A DNA stretch of 64,000 bases from Caulochytrium protostelioides (Eukaryota > Chytridiomycota > Caulochytriomycetes > Caulochytriales > Caulochytriaceae). Below are positions 1 through 9,735 of this stretch, piece by piece; position 1 is the stretch's first letter; the number at the start of each line of letters is the position of its first letter. Location of the stretch: assembly GCA_003615045.1 (NCBI GenBank), contig ML014113.1, forward strand, positions 219,251 through 283,250, written 5' to 3'. The notes beneath the pieces are model-generated. The model was given only the letters and a program-made list of their open reading frames with translations. It was not told the origin of the DNA and made no database searches. The position numbers were made by a program, and so were the translations under genes.

Positions 1-1024
1 GGCGCCGACGCGGCCGCCCGCGTCTCGGCGCCGGCGCCCACGGACGCTCGCATCAAGGAGGCGCTGAGTGTGCTGCGCCTCGTCCGCGACGGCATCTCGA
101 GCCGCCGCCCAAGCACCAAGATCGCGCACCGCATGTACGGCCGCCAGTACAAGATGGTCTTTATCGTCCGCGGCGATTTGGGCATGGGCAAGGGCAAGAT
201 TGCGGCGCAGGTCGGCCATGCCTGTCTCGGCGCCTACAAAAACGCGCTCGCTTATGACCCCGAGGTAGGCTTTCGTCTCGTCGATGCATCGAGTCATGGC
301 CTGTCGTCGATCCATGACGGGGGGCTCTTCCGGAGAAATTAGAGTGGAATCGTTTGCTCACCTCTGCCCTACTCTGTTCTGCTTGCTGTTGTGATGGTTA
401 CAATGCTTGAAAAACCTGCAAACACACATACGGTGTTCTCCTCTCCATATGCACTCATGCAGGCCAACGCCATTTGGGAGAAGCGCGGCCAGATGAAGGT
501 CGTGCTGCGAGGCAACGGCGAGGAGGAACTGTAAGTTCAACACCGACCTGGATGACGGCTTCACGACTAACCCCGACGCCCCGACCTTGTCTTCCATACT
601 TTCCTAGCAACTCACCTTTTTTTGCGATGACGATTCGTTGGTCTGCCTGCTTTCTCTGCTACAATGGCACCCCCGATGGGTCGTCTCGATTCGATTCCTC
701 CGCGTCAAGCTTCGAGAAGCAAGCCGAAGCCCGTGCGCTCGGGCTTATTACGGAGGTATGTAGTATCGCCGCCTCTGATACGGCCTGCCATCGTAGTGGC
801 AGATGCCCAGAACTGCCCTGCTTGATAAACCGATGGTATGAAGCTTCCGCGACCCTTTCCTGGACTCACCCGGGTCTTGTTTTGTGCATTTTTTTTTGTT
901 CATGTAGCTTATCTGTGACGCGGGCCGCACGCAGATCGCCGAGTCGACCTACACCGTGCTGGCGATTGGCCCCGGCCCGCCCGAGTTGATCGACAAGGTG
1001 GCCGGCTCGTTCAAGCTGCTGTAA
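1..1024 (+). CDS. PTH2: Peptidyl-tRNA hydrolase 2 (Pth2/Bit1 family), 3' part, four exons
   Basis: Pth2 hydrolyses the ester bond of peptidyl-tRNAs released from ribosomes; eukaryotic members are cytosolic or tethered to mitochondria. Exons that rebuild the family are 1-264 (open at the window edge), 463-530, 710-755 and 908-1024, giving 164 visible residues. The first exon carries the N-terminal motif with [17 protein letters not shown], exon 2 the segment with QMKVVLRG, and exon 4 the hallmark DAGRTQIA followed by TVLAIGPGP and the family-typical ending [11 protein letters not shown]. Introns are 265-462, 531-709 and 756-907, with donors GTAGGC, GTAAGT and GTATGT and AG acceptors; the last has a long T tract before its acceptor. 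Spacing across every junction matches human PTH2 as I know it. The start lies upstream of the window, so whether a membrane anchor precedes the domain cannot be seen. Confidence 0.93.
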
Positions 1025-2487
1025 ACGTCCCATCCCTGCGATGCCTTTTGAGCCGTTATTCGTCGACCGGTGCGGCGCTATATGGCCGCGAGGCACGAGA
1101 GGCCAAGCCACGGCGAGGATGCACCCAGCTTCTACGCAGTATACAAGCATGAATACATTTTCGTCGACCGTCCTATGGACCCATGGCACCTCTCTCTGGC
1201 GGGTGAAGTGGGAGCTAAGCATGTTCTGCCGGTCATGACGTGATTTTCTCAGCCGAGAAGCTCCGTGGGGGCTGCGGAGCAGTTTGCGTGGACAAGAAGG
1301 CTTAGGCGCACACATGCTGCGGCCGCAAGACGCGCAAAAGTGGGCAACATCCCGCCGATGCCGGCCGCCATAGGAGAGTTAAGGGCACCGCTGGTGCAAG
1401 GGCACCAGCATCTTCGCCTCGCCGCCCCAGACCAGCCGGAGGGGTCGGAGTATGTGGCCTTGCGCTGCGCAGGGCTGCATATGGGATATAAGAGTGGACG
1501 CAGCCATCACCACGAAGCGACACGGCGCCACGACACTGGTACCCGTTTCCGGTGGGCCGTCAGCGAGGATCCTGTTCGGAGCTCGTGCCGGCGGATCATG
1601 CTGACATATGGCGTCGTGTGCGGTAGCGCATGGATCTGACGAACGGAACGCACTCCACCTACGAGTCCAGACCTCGGTGTGAGCGTGACATTGCGATATT
1701 CCCTGCCTCGCCACGTGCTCGTCGCCAGACTCCGACAGCATATACCCGGAAAGTCTCCTATCGCCCCTGGCCTTTCTATCGCCCCTGAAGCCCCCCCTGA
1801 AGCCGACTTCAGCCAGCCGTGGCTTCGTGGCCGCAAAAGCATCTGTGGCGTGACGCCGGCGCGGCCGGGCTGAAGCGGGCTGGAAACCTGCCGATCCGGG
1901 GCTGGACGGTGTCTTTGGCAGTGATACCAGCGTATGACGACACGTGACCAGTGTGACACGAGAACGACGGGGTCTGGCGCTACTTGATCGTGTGCCTGTG
2001 GCAACAAGCTTTCTGACGGGGCCGACCCATCGGTCTCACCCACGTGCAAGCGTCTGCGTCGCTGCGGGTGCGTCAGTGACGGAGTCCCATACCGGCCACC
2101 TGCGGATCCGGCAGAAACACCGGAAGCGACGCAGCACACGCGCCCCCCGCGTCTGGCCCGCCCATCTGCTCGTACCCCTGGTATACCTGTATACCTGTCG
2201 TATACCTGTCATTCCGCATGCTCATCTGCCGTCTCGCTCTGACGCGCACGATACGACCCCATCATCCGCATCGTCCGCATCATCAGCTCGCCGCCTTCGC
2301 TGCACTTTTCGGACGTTGTGCCTCATCCGTTCATATCCCTCATAGAGACGCGAGCGCAGCACCTCCCTTGGCCTCGTTCTATCTCCAGCACCGCACAGCG
2401 GTCGCCAAAAGCGCGTGACCAACCGGGACCCACCCAGCGGCGACCCTCTCCGCGCTGGTCAGACGGGTCCGACCCGCCGTTCTCACC
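1025..2487. other. Intergenic region between PTH2 and the ABC transporter
   Basis: No coding region is supported in these 1.46 kb. Short open frames occur on both strands but have no recognisable motif and no convincing splice structure. The last 300 bases are pyrimidine-rich, as expected for the promoter and leader of the following gene. At 2181-2210 the decamer GTATACCTGT occurs three times in near-tandem. Confidence 0.6.
2181..2210. repeat. Triplicated GTATACCTGT near-tandem repeat
   Basis: Three overlapping or adjacent copies of GTATACCTGT lie about 280 bases upstream of the ABC transporter start codon. They could be a regulatory cluster or a chance microrepeat; nothing else supports a role. 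Confidence 0.6.
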
Positions 2488-5400
2488 ATGCTGCCGCCGT
2501 CGCCGTCGCCGCCATCCGGGTCCGTCCGGCCGCGCGGCCGCCAGGAGGTCGCTTCGCCGTCCGTGCCCTCGGCGTCGACGTCGGCGGCGCACCGCACCCC
2601 CCGGGGAAGGGCGTCCCTGACCGCGCCAGCGCCGGCGCCGGCCGTCACCTCGTCCCGCCTGACGCCCGCGGCCGCGACGCCCCGGGCCACGCGCCGCGGC
2701 GGCGGCGGCCGTTTCGCCGTGCCCTCCGAAGAGTCGCCGGACGGCTACTTCCCGGCCACGGCGCAGATCGTCGTCTCGCCGCCCGAGACGCCCGTGCTCG
2801 ACCACGCCGCGTCCGCCGCGTCCTCGCTGCGCTTCTTCTACCCGCCGCGCGCCGACACGCTGTTTGCCGCCATCTCGAGCGGCGCGACGCCGCCGGCCCT
2901 CGCGGACCCGGCGCCCGGCGGCGGCGACGCCATCACGGCCGCCACGCCGCGGCCGAGCGCCGGCGGCCACCCGCACACGGCGTCGTGCCGCACGCCCCAG
3001 CACTACCCGCTCCCGAGCCTCGCCGAGCACCAGCAGCGCGCGCTGCGCCGACAGCGCACCAAGGAGCTCGCCGCCGTCCGGCCCGACCAGTTCGGCAAGC
3101 TGCTGGCCGACGAGCCCGATCCCGTGCCGCGGATCCCCTTCAAGTTCGTCAGCCTCCGCCGCAAGCGCAGGAGAGACCCGCAGACGCCGGCGGCGGCCGG
3201 CGCCGTCTATGCCCCGGCGACCCCGGGAGGCCCCGCGGGGCCGTGGTCGGCGGCGGCCGCCGCCGCCGCGCTGCCGCGCATGCCGCGGGGACCCCGGGCC
3301 GACCCCGCCGTCGCTACTGCCGCTGCCGCTACGGCGGCCGCGGAGACGGCGGCGGCCGCGGGCGGCGTGGACCCGGAGGCGATCCTGACGCCCGCGCTTC
3401 CGTCGGCCGCCGAACGCGCGCTCGCCCTGCGCCAGCTCGCGGCCGACACGACGCCGCCGCCCCTCGCGACCCAGCCCTCGCTGGCGACGCCGGCCACCGC
3501 CGTCGTGCCCGGCTCGACCGACCCGTCGTCGGTGCTGACGCTCCACATGCCGTCCAATGCCTCGCACGCCGCGGCGTCGGAGCCGCTGTTTGCTGGCACA
3601 GGCACGACGGGCACGTCGGGCACGGCCGCTGCGCCGGGCGGGATGGCCCGCGTCTCGACGGACAGGCCGGTCAAAGCGCCGCCGACGCCCGTCCATCTGC
3701 GGCTTTCCAATCTGGGCAACCTCGAGCCCGATATGACGCCCGACGTGCCCGCGGCCGCGCCGATGGTCCACGTGGTTCATCGCCCCAGCTATCTGCGCGT
3801 GCTGCTGCGCTTCGCGACCCCGCTGGATGGCGTGTTGATGGTGCTGGGCACCGTGTGCGCGATCGCGACCGGCGTCTTTGTGCCGATCCTGATTATGCTG
3901 TTCGGCAACTTTATCAACAAGCTCGGCAACCTCGATCCGTCGACGTTCGCCTCGTTCGAAGGCAGCGTCAACCATACCTCGCTGCAAGTCGTCTACCTCG
4001 GGATCGGCACCTTCTTTGCGTCCTCAGGCATCTGCTGGAAGCTGACGAGCGAGACCACGGGCCGACGCTTGCGCGAGGCGTATATCCGCGCGGTCATGCG
4101 CCAGGATGTCGGTTTCTTTGACAGTGTCGGCGCTGGCGCCGTCAGCGCCCACATCATGGTCGACTGTCGCTTGGTCCAGGACGGCACCGGCGAGAAAGTG
4201 GCGAGCTTCATTATGCACTTGACCATTTTTGTTGCGGGCTTCGTCGTCGCCTTGGCCTTCATCTGGAAGCTCGCGCTCGTGCTGTCTATCATTATTCCGC
4301 TGCTGGTCTTGGTCGTCTCGGGTCTCGGCAGCATCATGCGCACGTATACGCGCCGCCAGATGAGCGTCTATGCGCGCGCCGCCGACCTAGCGGAAGAAAC
4401 GTTCAGCACGATCCGCACGATCACGGCATTTATGGCGCAGAAGCGCATGAGCAGTCTGCACAACCGCATGATGACTCGCGGCGAACGCTACGGCCTGCGC
4501 AAAGAAGCGGTCAACAGTCTGATCTGGGGGCTCCAGACGTTCATTACCTATTCGAGCTACGCGCTCGGGTTCTGGTATGGCGCGCGCCTCGTCTCCCAGA
4601 ACGACGCCGACGCTGGCAGCGTCGTCATTGTCTTCTTTACGGTGCTGGTGGCCGCGTTTGCGATCAGCAGTCTCTCGGTGGAGCTCACCGCCTTCAGCGC
4701 CGCGACGACCGCGGCGTCGGCGCTGTTCGCGACGCTCGACCGCGAGCCGCCGATGGACGTCAGCGCCGACGCGCCGGGCTACCGTCCTGAGACGACGAAG
4801 GGTCAGCTCTCGTTCAAGGGCATCGCCTTCCGGTACCCGGACCGCCCGGAGGTCCAGGTGCTCAAGAACTTTGACCTCGAAATTCCGGCGGGCACGTCCT
4901 GTGCGCTGGTCGGCGTCAGCGGTAGCGGCAAGTCGACGATCGTCGCGCTGCTGGAGCGTTTCTATGACCCGGACGCCGGCACGATCACGCTCGACGGAAC
5001 GAAGCTCCAGGACTACCAGCTGTGCTGGCTACGCCAGCAGATCGGCTATGTCCAGCAGGAACCGGTCTTGTTCGGCGCGACGGTGACCCAGAACGTGGCC
5101 TACGGGTTGATCGGGCACCCGGCCTGGCACGCGTCGCCGGAGGAGCAGCGGCCCATGATCATCGAAGCGTGCAAGATCGCCTGCGCGCACGACTTTATCA
5201 TGGCGATGACCGACGGGTACGATACCTTCCTCGGCGACGGCGGCATGCTCAGCGGCGGCCAAAAGCAGCGCGTCGCGATCGCGCGCGCCATCATCAAGAA
5301 CCCTCGGATCTTGCTGCTCGATGAAGCGACGTCGGCGCTCGATACGGCGTCCGAATTCGAAGTCCAGCGCGCCATCGATCGCGCCGTCATGGGCCGCACG

Positions 5401-8400
5401 ACCATCTCCGTCTCGCACCGCCTCTCCACCATCCGTGGCTGCGACAACATCGTCGTGATGGACAAGGGTCGCATCCTCGAGGCCGGCACCCACGAAAGCC
5501 TCATCGCGCGTCGCGGCGTCTACAAACACCTCGTCGAGTCGCAGGCGATTTCGGTCCAGACGCTCGGCGGCGACTTGCCCACGAGCCCCGGTCCCGGCGC
5601 GATTCCCGCGTCGCCCACCATGCGCCACGTCTGGTATGGCGCGGGGCGGCCCGCCTCCCACCGTCAGACCACCCATCCGAAGCTGCTGCGCGGGGACGCC
5701 ACGGTGCGTTCCCGTCTGAGCGCCCGAACGCCCCAGTACCCGGTCTATCGCCGCACCTGGGGCGGCGACACGCCGCCCGAGAGCATCGTCGGCGAGTCTG
5801 TGGCGACGCCCCGCGGCGACCATGGGCACCACGGGCACCATGGCCATGGCCACGGCCACGGCCACGGCCCGGCCAAGCCGAAAGCGAGCCTGGAGATGCG
5901 GCAAGCGCGTGCCGCGAGCCGCAACTGGATCGACGGCGTCGGCTCGCCGGCGCCAGCGCCGCGTCCGAATCCCCACCCGCGGCTCAAATCGCAAGCGAGC
6001 TCCTTCCGCCAGCGCGAGCTGGGCATCAATGCGATGCTGTCGAGTCTGCGGCGCTCGCTCTCGATCCATGCTGAGGACGAACGCGACGAGCTCCGCCGTT
6101 CGCGCGGAGCCCCAGACTCCACGCTCGCCGAGATGGCGCTGCGCCGCTCCGCGACGGCCGCGCCCGACATCAACAACGACATGGTCGCGAGCCTCCGCCG
6201 CTCCGTCTCCTCGGCCGACAACGGCAGCGCCTCGACGTCCGGATCGGTGCACTACCCGGCGATTCCGCCGCGCGACGTGCTGCTATTCCACTCGGCCGAT
6301 GACAGCCAGACGGCGGCGGCAGCGGCGGCGGCGACCCCCGGCCAGCCGCGGCAGGGCAAGACCGTCACGATCGCCGACGACACGACGTCGATCGCGTTCG
6401 CGCCGACCGGGAGCGACACGCCCGACGCGGTCGGATCACCCGCCACGCTCGGCATGGGCATCCCACTCCCGCCGCCGGGCAGCCCGCCCGTCCACCGGCG
6501 GCCCCAGACGCGCCGTCTGCTCGCCGCCTCCTCGGCGACGACGCTCGATACGCTCGCGGCCACCGCCAACGTGGGCGTGAGCGCGGCGGCGACGCGCAAG
6601 GCGGCGGCGGCCGCCTCGCCTCACCATATAATGCAGGGCATGATCACCTCGCCGTCGATGCCGTCGACCGGTGTTGCCGCGCCCGCGGCCGTGGCGCCCG
6701 CCGCCGAGCCCCACCCGGGCATGGTCAACTCGCTGTCCCAGCAGACGCTCGCGCCGCCGCCGTCGGCGTCGGCGTTGCCCGCCACGCCGGTGTACCCGCT
6801 GCGCATGTCGACGGACGGCCGCCTGCTAATCGACGAGTCGCAGGACGGCGGCGACGCGGCCAAGGCGGGTGAGGCGTCGCTGCCGCCGCAGACGGCGCTC
6901 GCGGCCCGATGGCCGGTCTGGCAGCGCGCGCTCCGCGTCTTCCAGCTCGGCCACGCCGCGCCCGCGCACTACCCGCACGCCGGCGGCGCCGTCGGCGTCG
7001 CGAGCGAGGGGCCGCTGTCCGATGAGGCGACGGCCCACTGCGCGCACGACGCCGCAGACGCTTTGGCGAAGGCCGAGGCGCCGTCGGCGCATCCGCAGCA
7101 GACGAATCAACAGGTCGAAGAGGCGATCGCGGCCGTGACGGCCGCCACGATCGCGACCGAGTGCGATGACCCGGCCCAGCTGGAGATGCTGCTTGGGCAG
7201 CGCGGGCGGTTCGCGCAGGCGCGGCAGGTGCTGCGATGGGCCAAGCCACAAGCCGGCTGGCTCGCGCTGGGCATGTTGTGCTCGATCGTGTTTGGCGCGA
7301 CGCAGCCCGTGTTCGCGATCCTGTTTGGCTCGCTCGTCAGCAACCTGTTTGCCCAGCACCGCACGCCTGAGGAGGTCGCCGAGTTCCGCCGCGTCGCCAA
7401 CGGGTGGATCATCTGGTTCTTTATCGTCGCCGCCATCGAGAGCGTCGTTAACGCCGTGCGCCACATGGCGTTTGGGTACGCGTCGCAGAAGCTCGGTACA
7501 AAACTCCGACAGCTGTACTTTGCGGCACATCTGCGCCAGGAGATCGCGTGGTTTGACCTCGAGGACAACGCGACCGGCGTGCTGGTCAGCAACCTGCAGA
7601 GCCACCCGCAGCTCGCGCAGTCGCTGATCGGCGTCGTGCTCGTGACCGTCGGCGAGTTCATGGCGCTCTGCGTCTTTGGCATCGCGATTGCCCTCTTTTT
7701 CTCGTGGCGTCTCGGTCTCGTGTTGCTGAGCACCATGCCTCTCATTGTGCTCGTGCACAAGCTGCGCATGTACCTGTACGAGCGGGGCATGATCACCGTC
7801 CGCAAGTACTACGAGGACGCGACGCAGGTGGCCTGCGAAGCGGTGGCCCGCCACCGCACGGTTGCGTCGCTCACGCGCGAGGCCCATGTGGTCGAAACGT
7901 ACCACCGCTGTCTTGAGAAGCCGCAGCGCATCGGCCGCGCGTTTGCGTTCTCGTCATCCTTCTTTGACGCGCTCGCCCAGACGATCATGTACCTGATGTG
8001 TGCACTCGCGTTCTGGTACGGCGGCCGCCTGACGGTCCGCTTCCAGGTCGAGTTCAAGGCGTTCATGATCTCGTTCATGGCGATTGTGTTCACGATGCTC
8101 AGCGTCGGCCGCATCTTCGGATGCCTCCCCGACATCAGCAAGGTCGGTAGCGCTGCCGCGAATATCTTTGACCTGATCCACCGAAAAACGCAGGATGACT
8201 GCGAGGACGAAGCGCTGCTTGCCAAGAAGCTGCAGCTCCAGGTCAACCAGCAGCGTCGCGTCGCGCTGATGGCGTCGGGCCTGCCGAAGCCGACGCCGCA
8301 GGAGCAGGCGTTCATGGCGCTCCCGCACGGCGTGATGCGTTTCACGCTCAAACTGGAGACCGTCCAGCCGCGCATCCGCTTCGAGAACGTCCGCTTCAGC

Positions 8401-9153
8401 TACCCGGCGCGCCCCGAGCAGCCCATCCTGACGGGCCTGGATCTCGCGATCTCGCCAGGCCAGACCGTTGCCCTCGTGGGCCCGAGCGGCGCCGGCAAGA
8501 GCTCGATCATGCAGCTGCTCCAGGGGTTCTACCGCCCCATCATGGGCACGATCACGTTCGATGGCCACGACATCACGACGCTCGACATTCCGCAGTATCG
8601 CTCGCTGTTCGGCGTCGTGAGCCAGGAGCCCAACCTGTTCCACCTGAGCATCCGCGACAACATCGCGCTCGGGAGCTTTGAGGAGGCCGCGAGCGCCGAC
8701 GACGCCGCGAGTGCCGTGCCACGGTGGAAACGCCGCCCGACGCAGGCGATGATCGAAGCCGCGGCCAAGACGGCCAACATCCACGACTTCATTGCCGCGC
8801 TGCCGCAGGGCTACGACACGATTCTGTCGAGCCACGGCGGCGGCCTGAGCGGCGGCCAGAAGCAGCGGCTCGCCATCGCGCGCGCCCTCGTCCGCAACCC
8901 GCCCGTCCTGCTCTTTGACGAAGCGACGTCGGCGCTGGACGCCCTCTCGGAGCGCGTAGTCTCGGACGCACTCGCCGTCGCCGCGCGAGGCCGCACGTGC
9001 ATCTCCATCTCGCACAAGATTGCGACCGTCAAGGATGCCGATTGGATCTACGTGCTCAAGGCGGGCTTCGTCGCCGAGCAGGGCACTCACTACGATCTGC
9101 TCCGTCGCCGCGGCATCTACTTTGGCCTCGCCAATCAGCAGAACCTGTCGTGA
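2488..9153 (+). CDS. Full-size ABC transporter, ABCB/multidrug-resistance (P-glycoprotein) type
   Basis: This single exon encodes 2221 residues, far above the usual 1250-1350 of fungal ABCB exporters, which use ATP to pump hydrophobic compounds or peptides across membranes. The order is TMD1 (about 434-750), NBD1, linker, TMD2 (about 1580-1880), NBD2. NBD1 has Walker A GVSGSGKST at 809, LSGGQ at 921 and Walker B ILLLDE at 941, with H-loop SVSHRLS. NBD2 has Walker A GPSGAGKSS at 1998, LSGGQ at 2120 and Walker B VLLFDE at 2140, with SISHK. Both ATP sites look intact. The excess length is a 430-residue Ala/Pro/Thr-rich N-terminal tail and a linker of about 550 residues between NBD1 and TMD2. That linker carries a His/Gly-rich run from residue 1112 and repeated Ser/Arg motifs of the type LRRS. 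The ATG at 2488 has a good context (TCACCATG). The substrate cannot be told from the sequence. Confidence 0.95.
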   Translation: MLPPSPSPPSGSVRPRGRQEVASPSVPSASTSAAHRTPRGRASLTAPAPAPAVTSSRLTPAAATPRATRRGGGGRFAVPSEESPDGYFPATAQIVVSPPETPVLDHAASAASSLRFFYPPRADTLFAAISSGATPPALADPAPGGGDAITAATPRPSAGGHPHTASCRTPQHYPLPSLAEHQQRALRRQRTKELAAVRPDQFGKLLADEPDPVPRIPFKFVSLRRKRRRDPQTPAAAGAVYAPATPGGPAGPWSAAAAAAALPRMPRGPRADPAVATAAAATAAAETAAAAGGVDPEAILTPALPSAAERALALRQLAADTTPPPLATQPSLATPATAVVPGSTDPSSVLTLHMPSNASHAAASEPLFAGTGTTGTSGTAAAPGGMARVSTDRPVKAPPTPVHLRLSNLGNLEPDMTPDVPAAAPMVHVVHRPSYLRVLLRFATPLDGVLMVLGTVCAIATGVFVPILIMLFGNFINKLGNLDPSTFASFEGSVNHTSLQVVYLGIGTFFASSGICWKLTSETTGRRLREAYIRAVMRQDVGFFDSVGAGAVSAHIMVDCRLVQDGTGEKVASFIMHLTIFVAGFVVALAFIWKLALVLSIIIPLLVLVVSGLGSIMRTYTRRQMSVYARAADLAEETFSTIRTITAFMAQKRMSSLHNRMMTRGERYGLRKEAVNSLIWGLQTFITYSSYALGFWYGARLVSQNDADAGSVVIVFFTVLVAAFAISSLSVELTAFSAATTAASALFATLDREPPMDVSADAPGYRPETTKGQLSFKGIAFRYPDRPEVQVLKNFDLEIPAGTSCALVGVSGSGKSTIVALLERFYDPDAGTITLDGTKLQDYQLCWLRQQIGYVQQEPVLFGATVTQNVAYGLIGHPAWHASPEEQRPMIIEACKIACAHDFIMAMTDGYDTFLGDGGMLSGGQKQRVAIARAIIKNPRILLLDEATSALDTASEFEVQRAIDRAVMGRTTISVSHRLSTIRGCDNIVVMDKGRILEAGTHESLIARRGVYKHLVESQAISVQTLGGDLPTSPGPGAIPASPTMRHVWYGAGRPASHRQTTHPKLLRGDATVRSRLSARTPQYPVYRRTWGGDTPPESIVGESVATPRGDHGHHGHHGHGHGHGHGPAKPKASLEMRQARAASRNWIDGVGSPAPAPRPNPHPRLKSQASSFRQRELGINAMLSSLRRSLSIHAEDERDELRRSRGAPDSTLAEMALRRSATAAPDINNDMVASLRRSVSSADNGSASTSGSVHYPAIPPRDVLLFHSADDSQTAAAAAAATPGQPRQGKTVTIADDTTSIAFAPTGSDTPDAVGSPATLGMGIPLPPPGSPPVHRRPQTRRLLAASSATTLDTLAATANVGVSAAATRKAAAAASPHHIMQGMITSPSMPSTGVAAPAAVAPAAEPHPGMVNSLSQQTLAPPPSASALPATPVYPLRMSTDGRLLIDESQDGGDAAKAGEASLPPQTALAARWPVWQRALRVFQLGHAAPAHYPHAGGAVGVASEGPLSDEATAHCAHDAADALAKAEAPSAHPQQTNQQVEEAIAAVTAATIATECDDPAQLEMLLGQRGRFAQARQVLRWAKPQAGWLALGMLCSIVFGATQPVFAILFGSLVSNLFAQHRTPEEVAEFRRVANGWIIWFFIVAAIESVVNAVRHMAFGYASQKLGTKLRQLYFAAHLRQEIAWFDLEDNATGVLVSNLQSHPQLAQSLIGVVLVTVGEFMALCVFGIAIALFFSWRLGLVLLSTMPLIVLVHKLRMYLYERGMITVRKYYEDATQVACEAVARHRTVASLTREAHVVETYHRCLEKPQRIGRAFAFSSSFFDALAQTIMYLMCALAFWYGGRLTVRFQVEFKAFMISFMAIVFTMLSVGRIFGCLPDISKVGSAAANIFDLIHRKTQDDCEDEALLAKKLQLQVNQQRRVALMASGLPKPTPQEQAFMALPHGVMRFTLKLETVQPRIRFENVRFSYPARPEQPILTGLDLAISPGQTVALVGPSGAGKSSIMQLLQGFYRPIMGTITFDGHDITTLDIPQYRSLFGVVSQEPNLFHLSIRDNIALGSFEEAASADDAASAVPRWKRRPTQAMIEAAAKTANIHDFIAALPQGYDTILSSHGGGLSGGQKQRLAIARALVRNPPVLLFDEATSALDALSERVVSDALAVAARGRTCISISHKIATVKDADWIYVLKAGFVAEQGTHYDLLRRRGIYFGLANQQNLS

Positions 9154-9735
9154 TGCGGTCTCTCCAGGAGAACCAAGCTAGGCGATCCCGTGACGATTGT
9201 TCTGCTCAGGTGACGGCGATGAATCTGGCATCTTGCGCTCCCCTCGTAATTCTCGATCATACCATTTTTAGGTCTCGCGTGCCTTTCGGCCAAGCCCCGT
9301 CGTCGGTCAGAACGACGGCGGCAACGCCTCGCCGCTGATCTTGAGCTGTAGAGCCGGAATGTGGCGCTCGTCGGGGGTGGTACGAGGGGCGCAGGGCCGG
9401 GGGGCGGTCCCGCGGGCCGCCTTCATGGGCCTCTTGTGTGCATCCGCACCACACGTGGCAGGATGATCCGCCTCTGTCCTCTGGTGCCCCTCTGCTGGCC
9501 ATCCTGATGATGATACTCCGTGCAGCGATCTCCCATGCTCGGTAAGCTACCCGACGCTACCCGACGCTCGCCTCATCATACTAGGCGCTACCCGACTCTC
9601 GCCGACGCTCGCTGATTCATACTCGGCGCTCCGAGACGCTCGCAGTCGGCAGGCGGTGGCCGACCCCCGAGCGACTGTGGCGCACCCCGCGACGCCACGT
9701 TTCTGTCAGTCAGCTTGACCCGTTTCCCCGCACGC
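9154..9735. other. Intergenic region between ABC transporter and HSE1
   Basis: No gene is seen. The second half holds imperfect direct repeats (9543-9650, listed separately). The rest is unremarkable GC-rich spacer containing the 3' end of the ABC gene and the HSE1 promoter. Confidence 0.6.
9543..9650. repeat. Imperfect direct repeats of a CGACGCTCG-containing unit
   Basis: The segments GCTACCCGACGCTCG, GCTACCCGACTCTCG, CCGACGCTCGCTGATTCAT and GCTCCGAGACGCTCGCAG recur within about 105 bases, interspersed with CATACTAGGC and CATACTCGGC. The array lies roughly 90-190 bases upstream of the HSE1 start codon, so it may fall within the promoter. Confidence 0.55.

Noticed and set aside
2323-3987. 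554-codon minus-strand frame opposite the ABC transporter N terminus
   Set aside because: Arg-rich shadow; ends exactly where transmembrane coding on the sense strand imposes constraint.
9715-9735. Upstream extension of HSE1
   Set aside because: It starts with TTG; the first ATG is at 9736 and the VHS domain follows closely.
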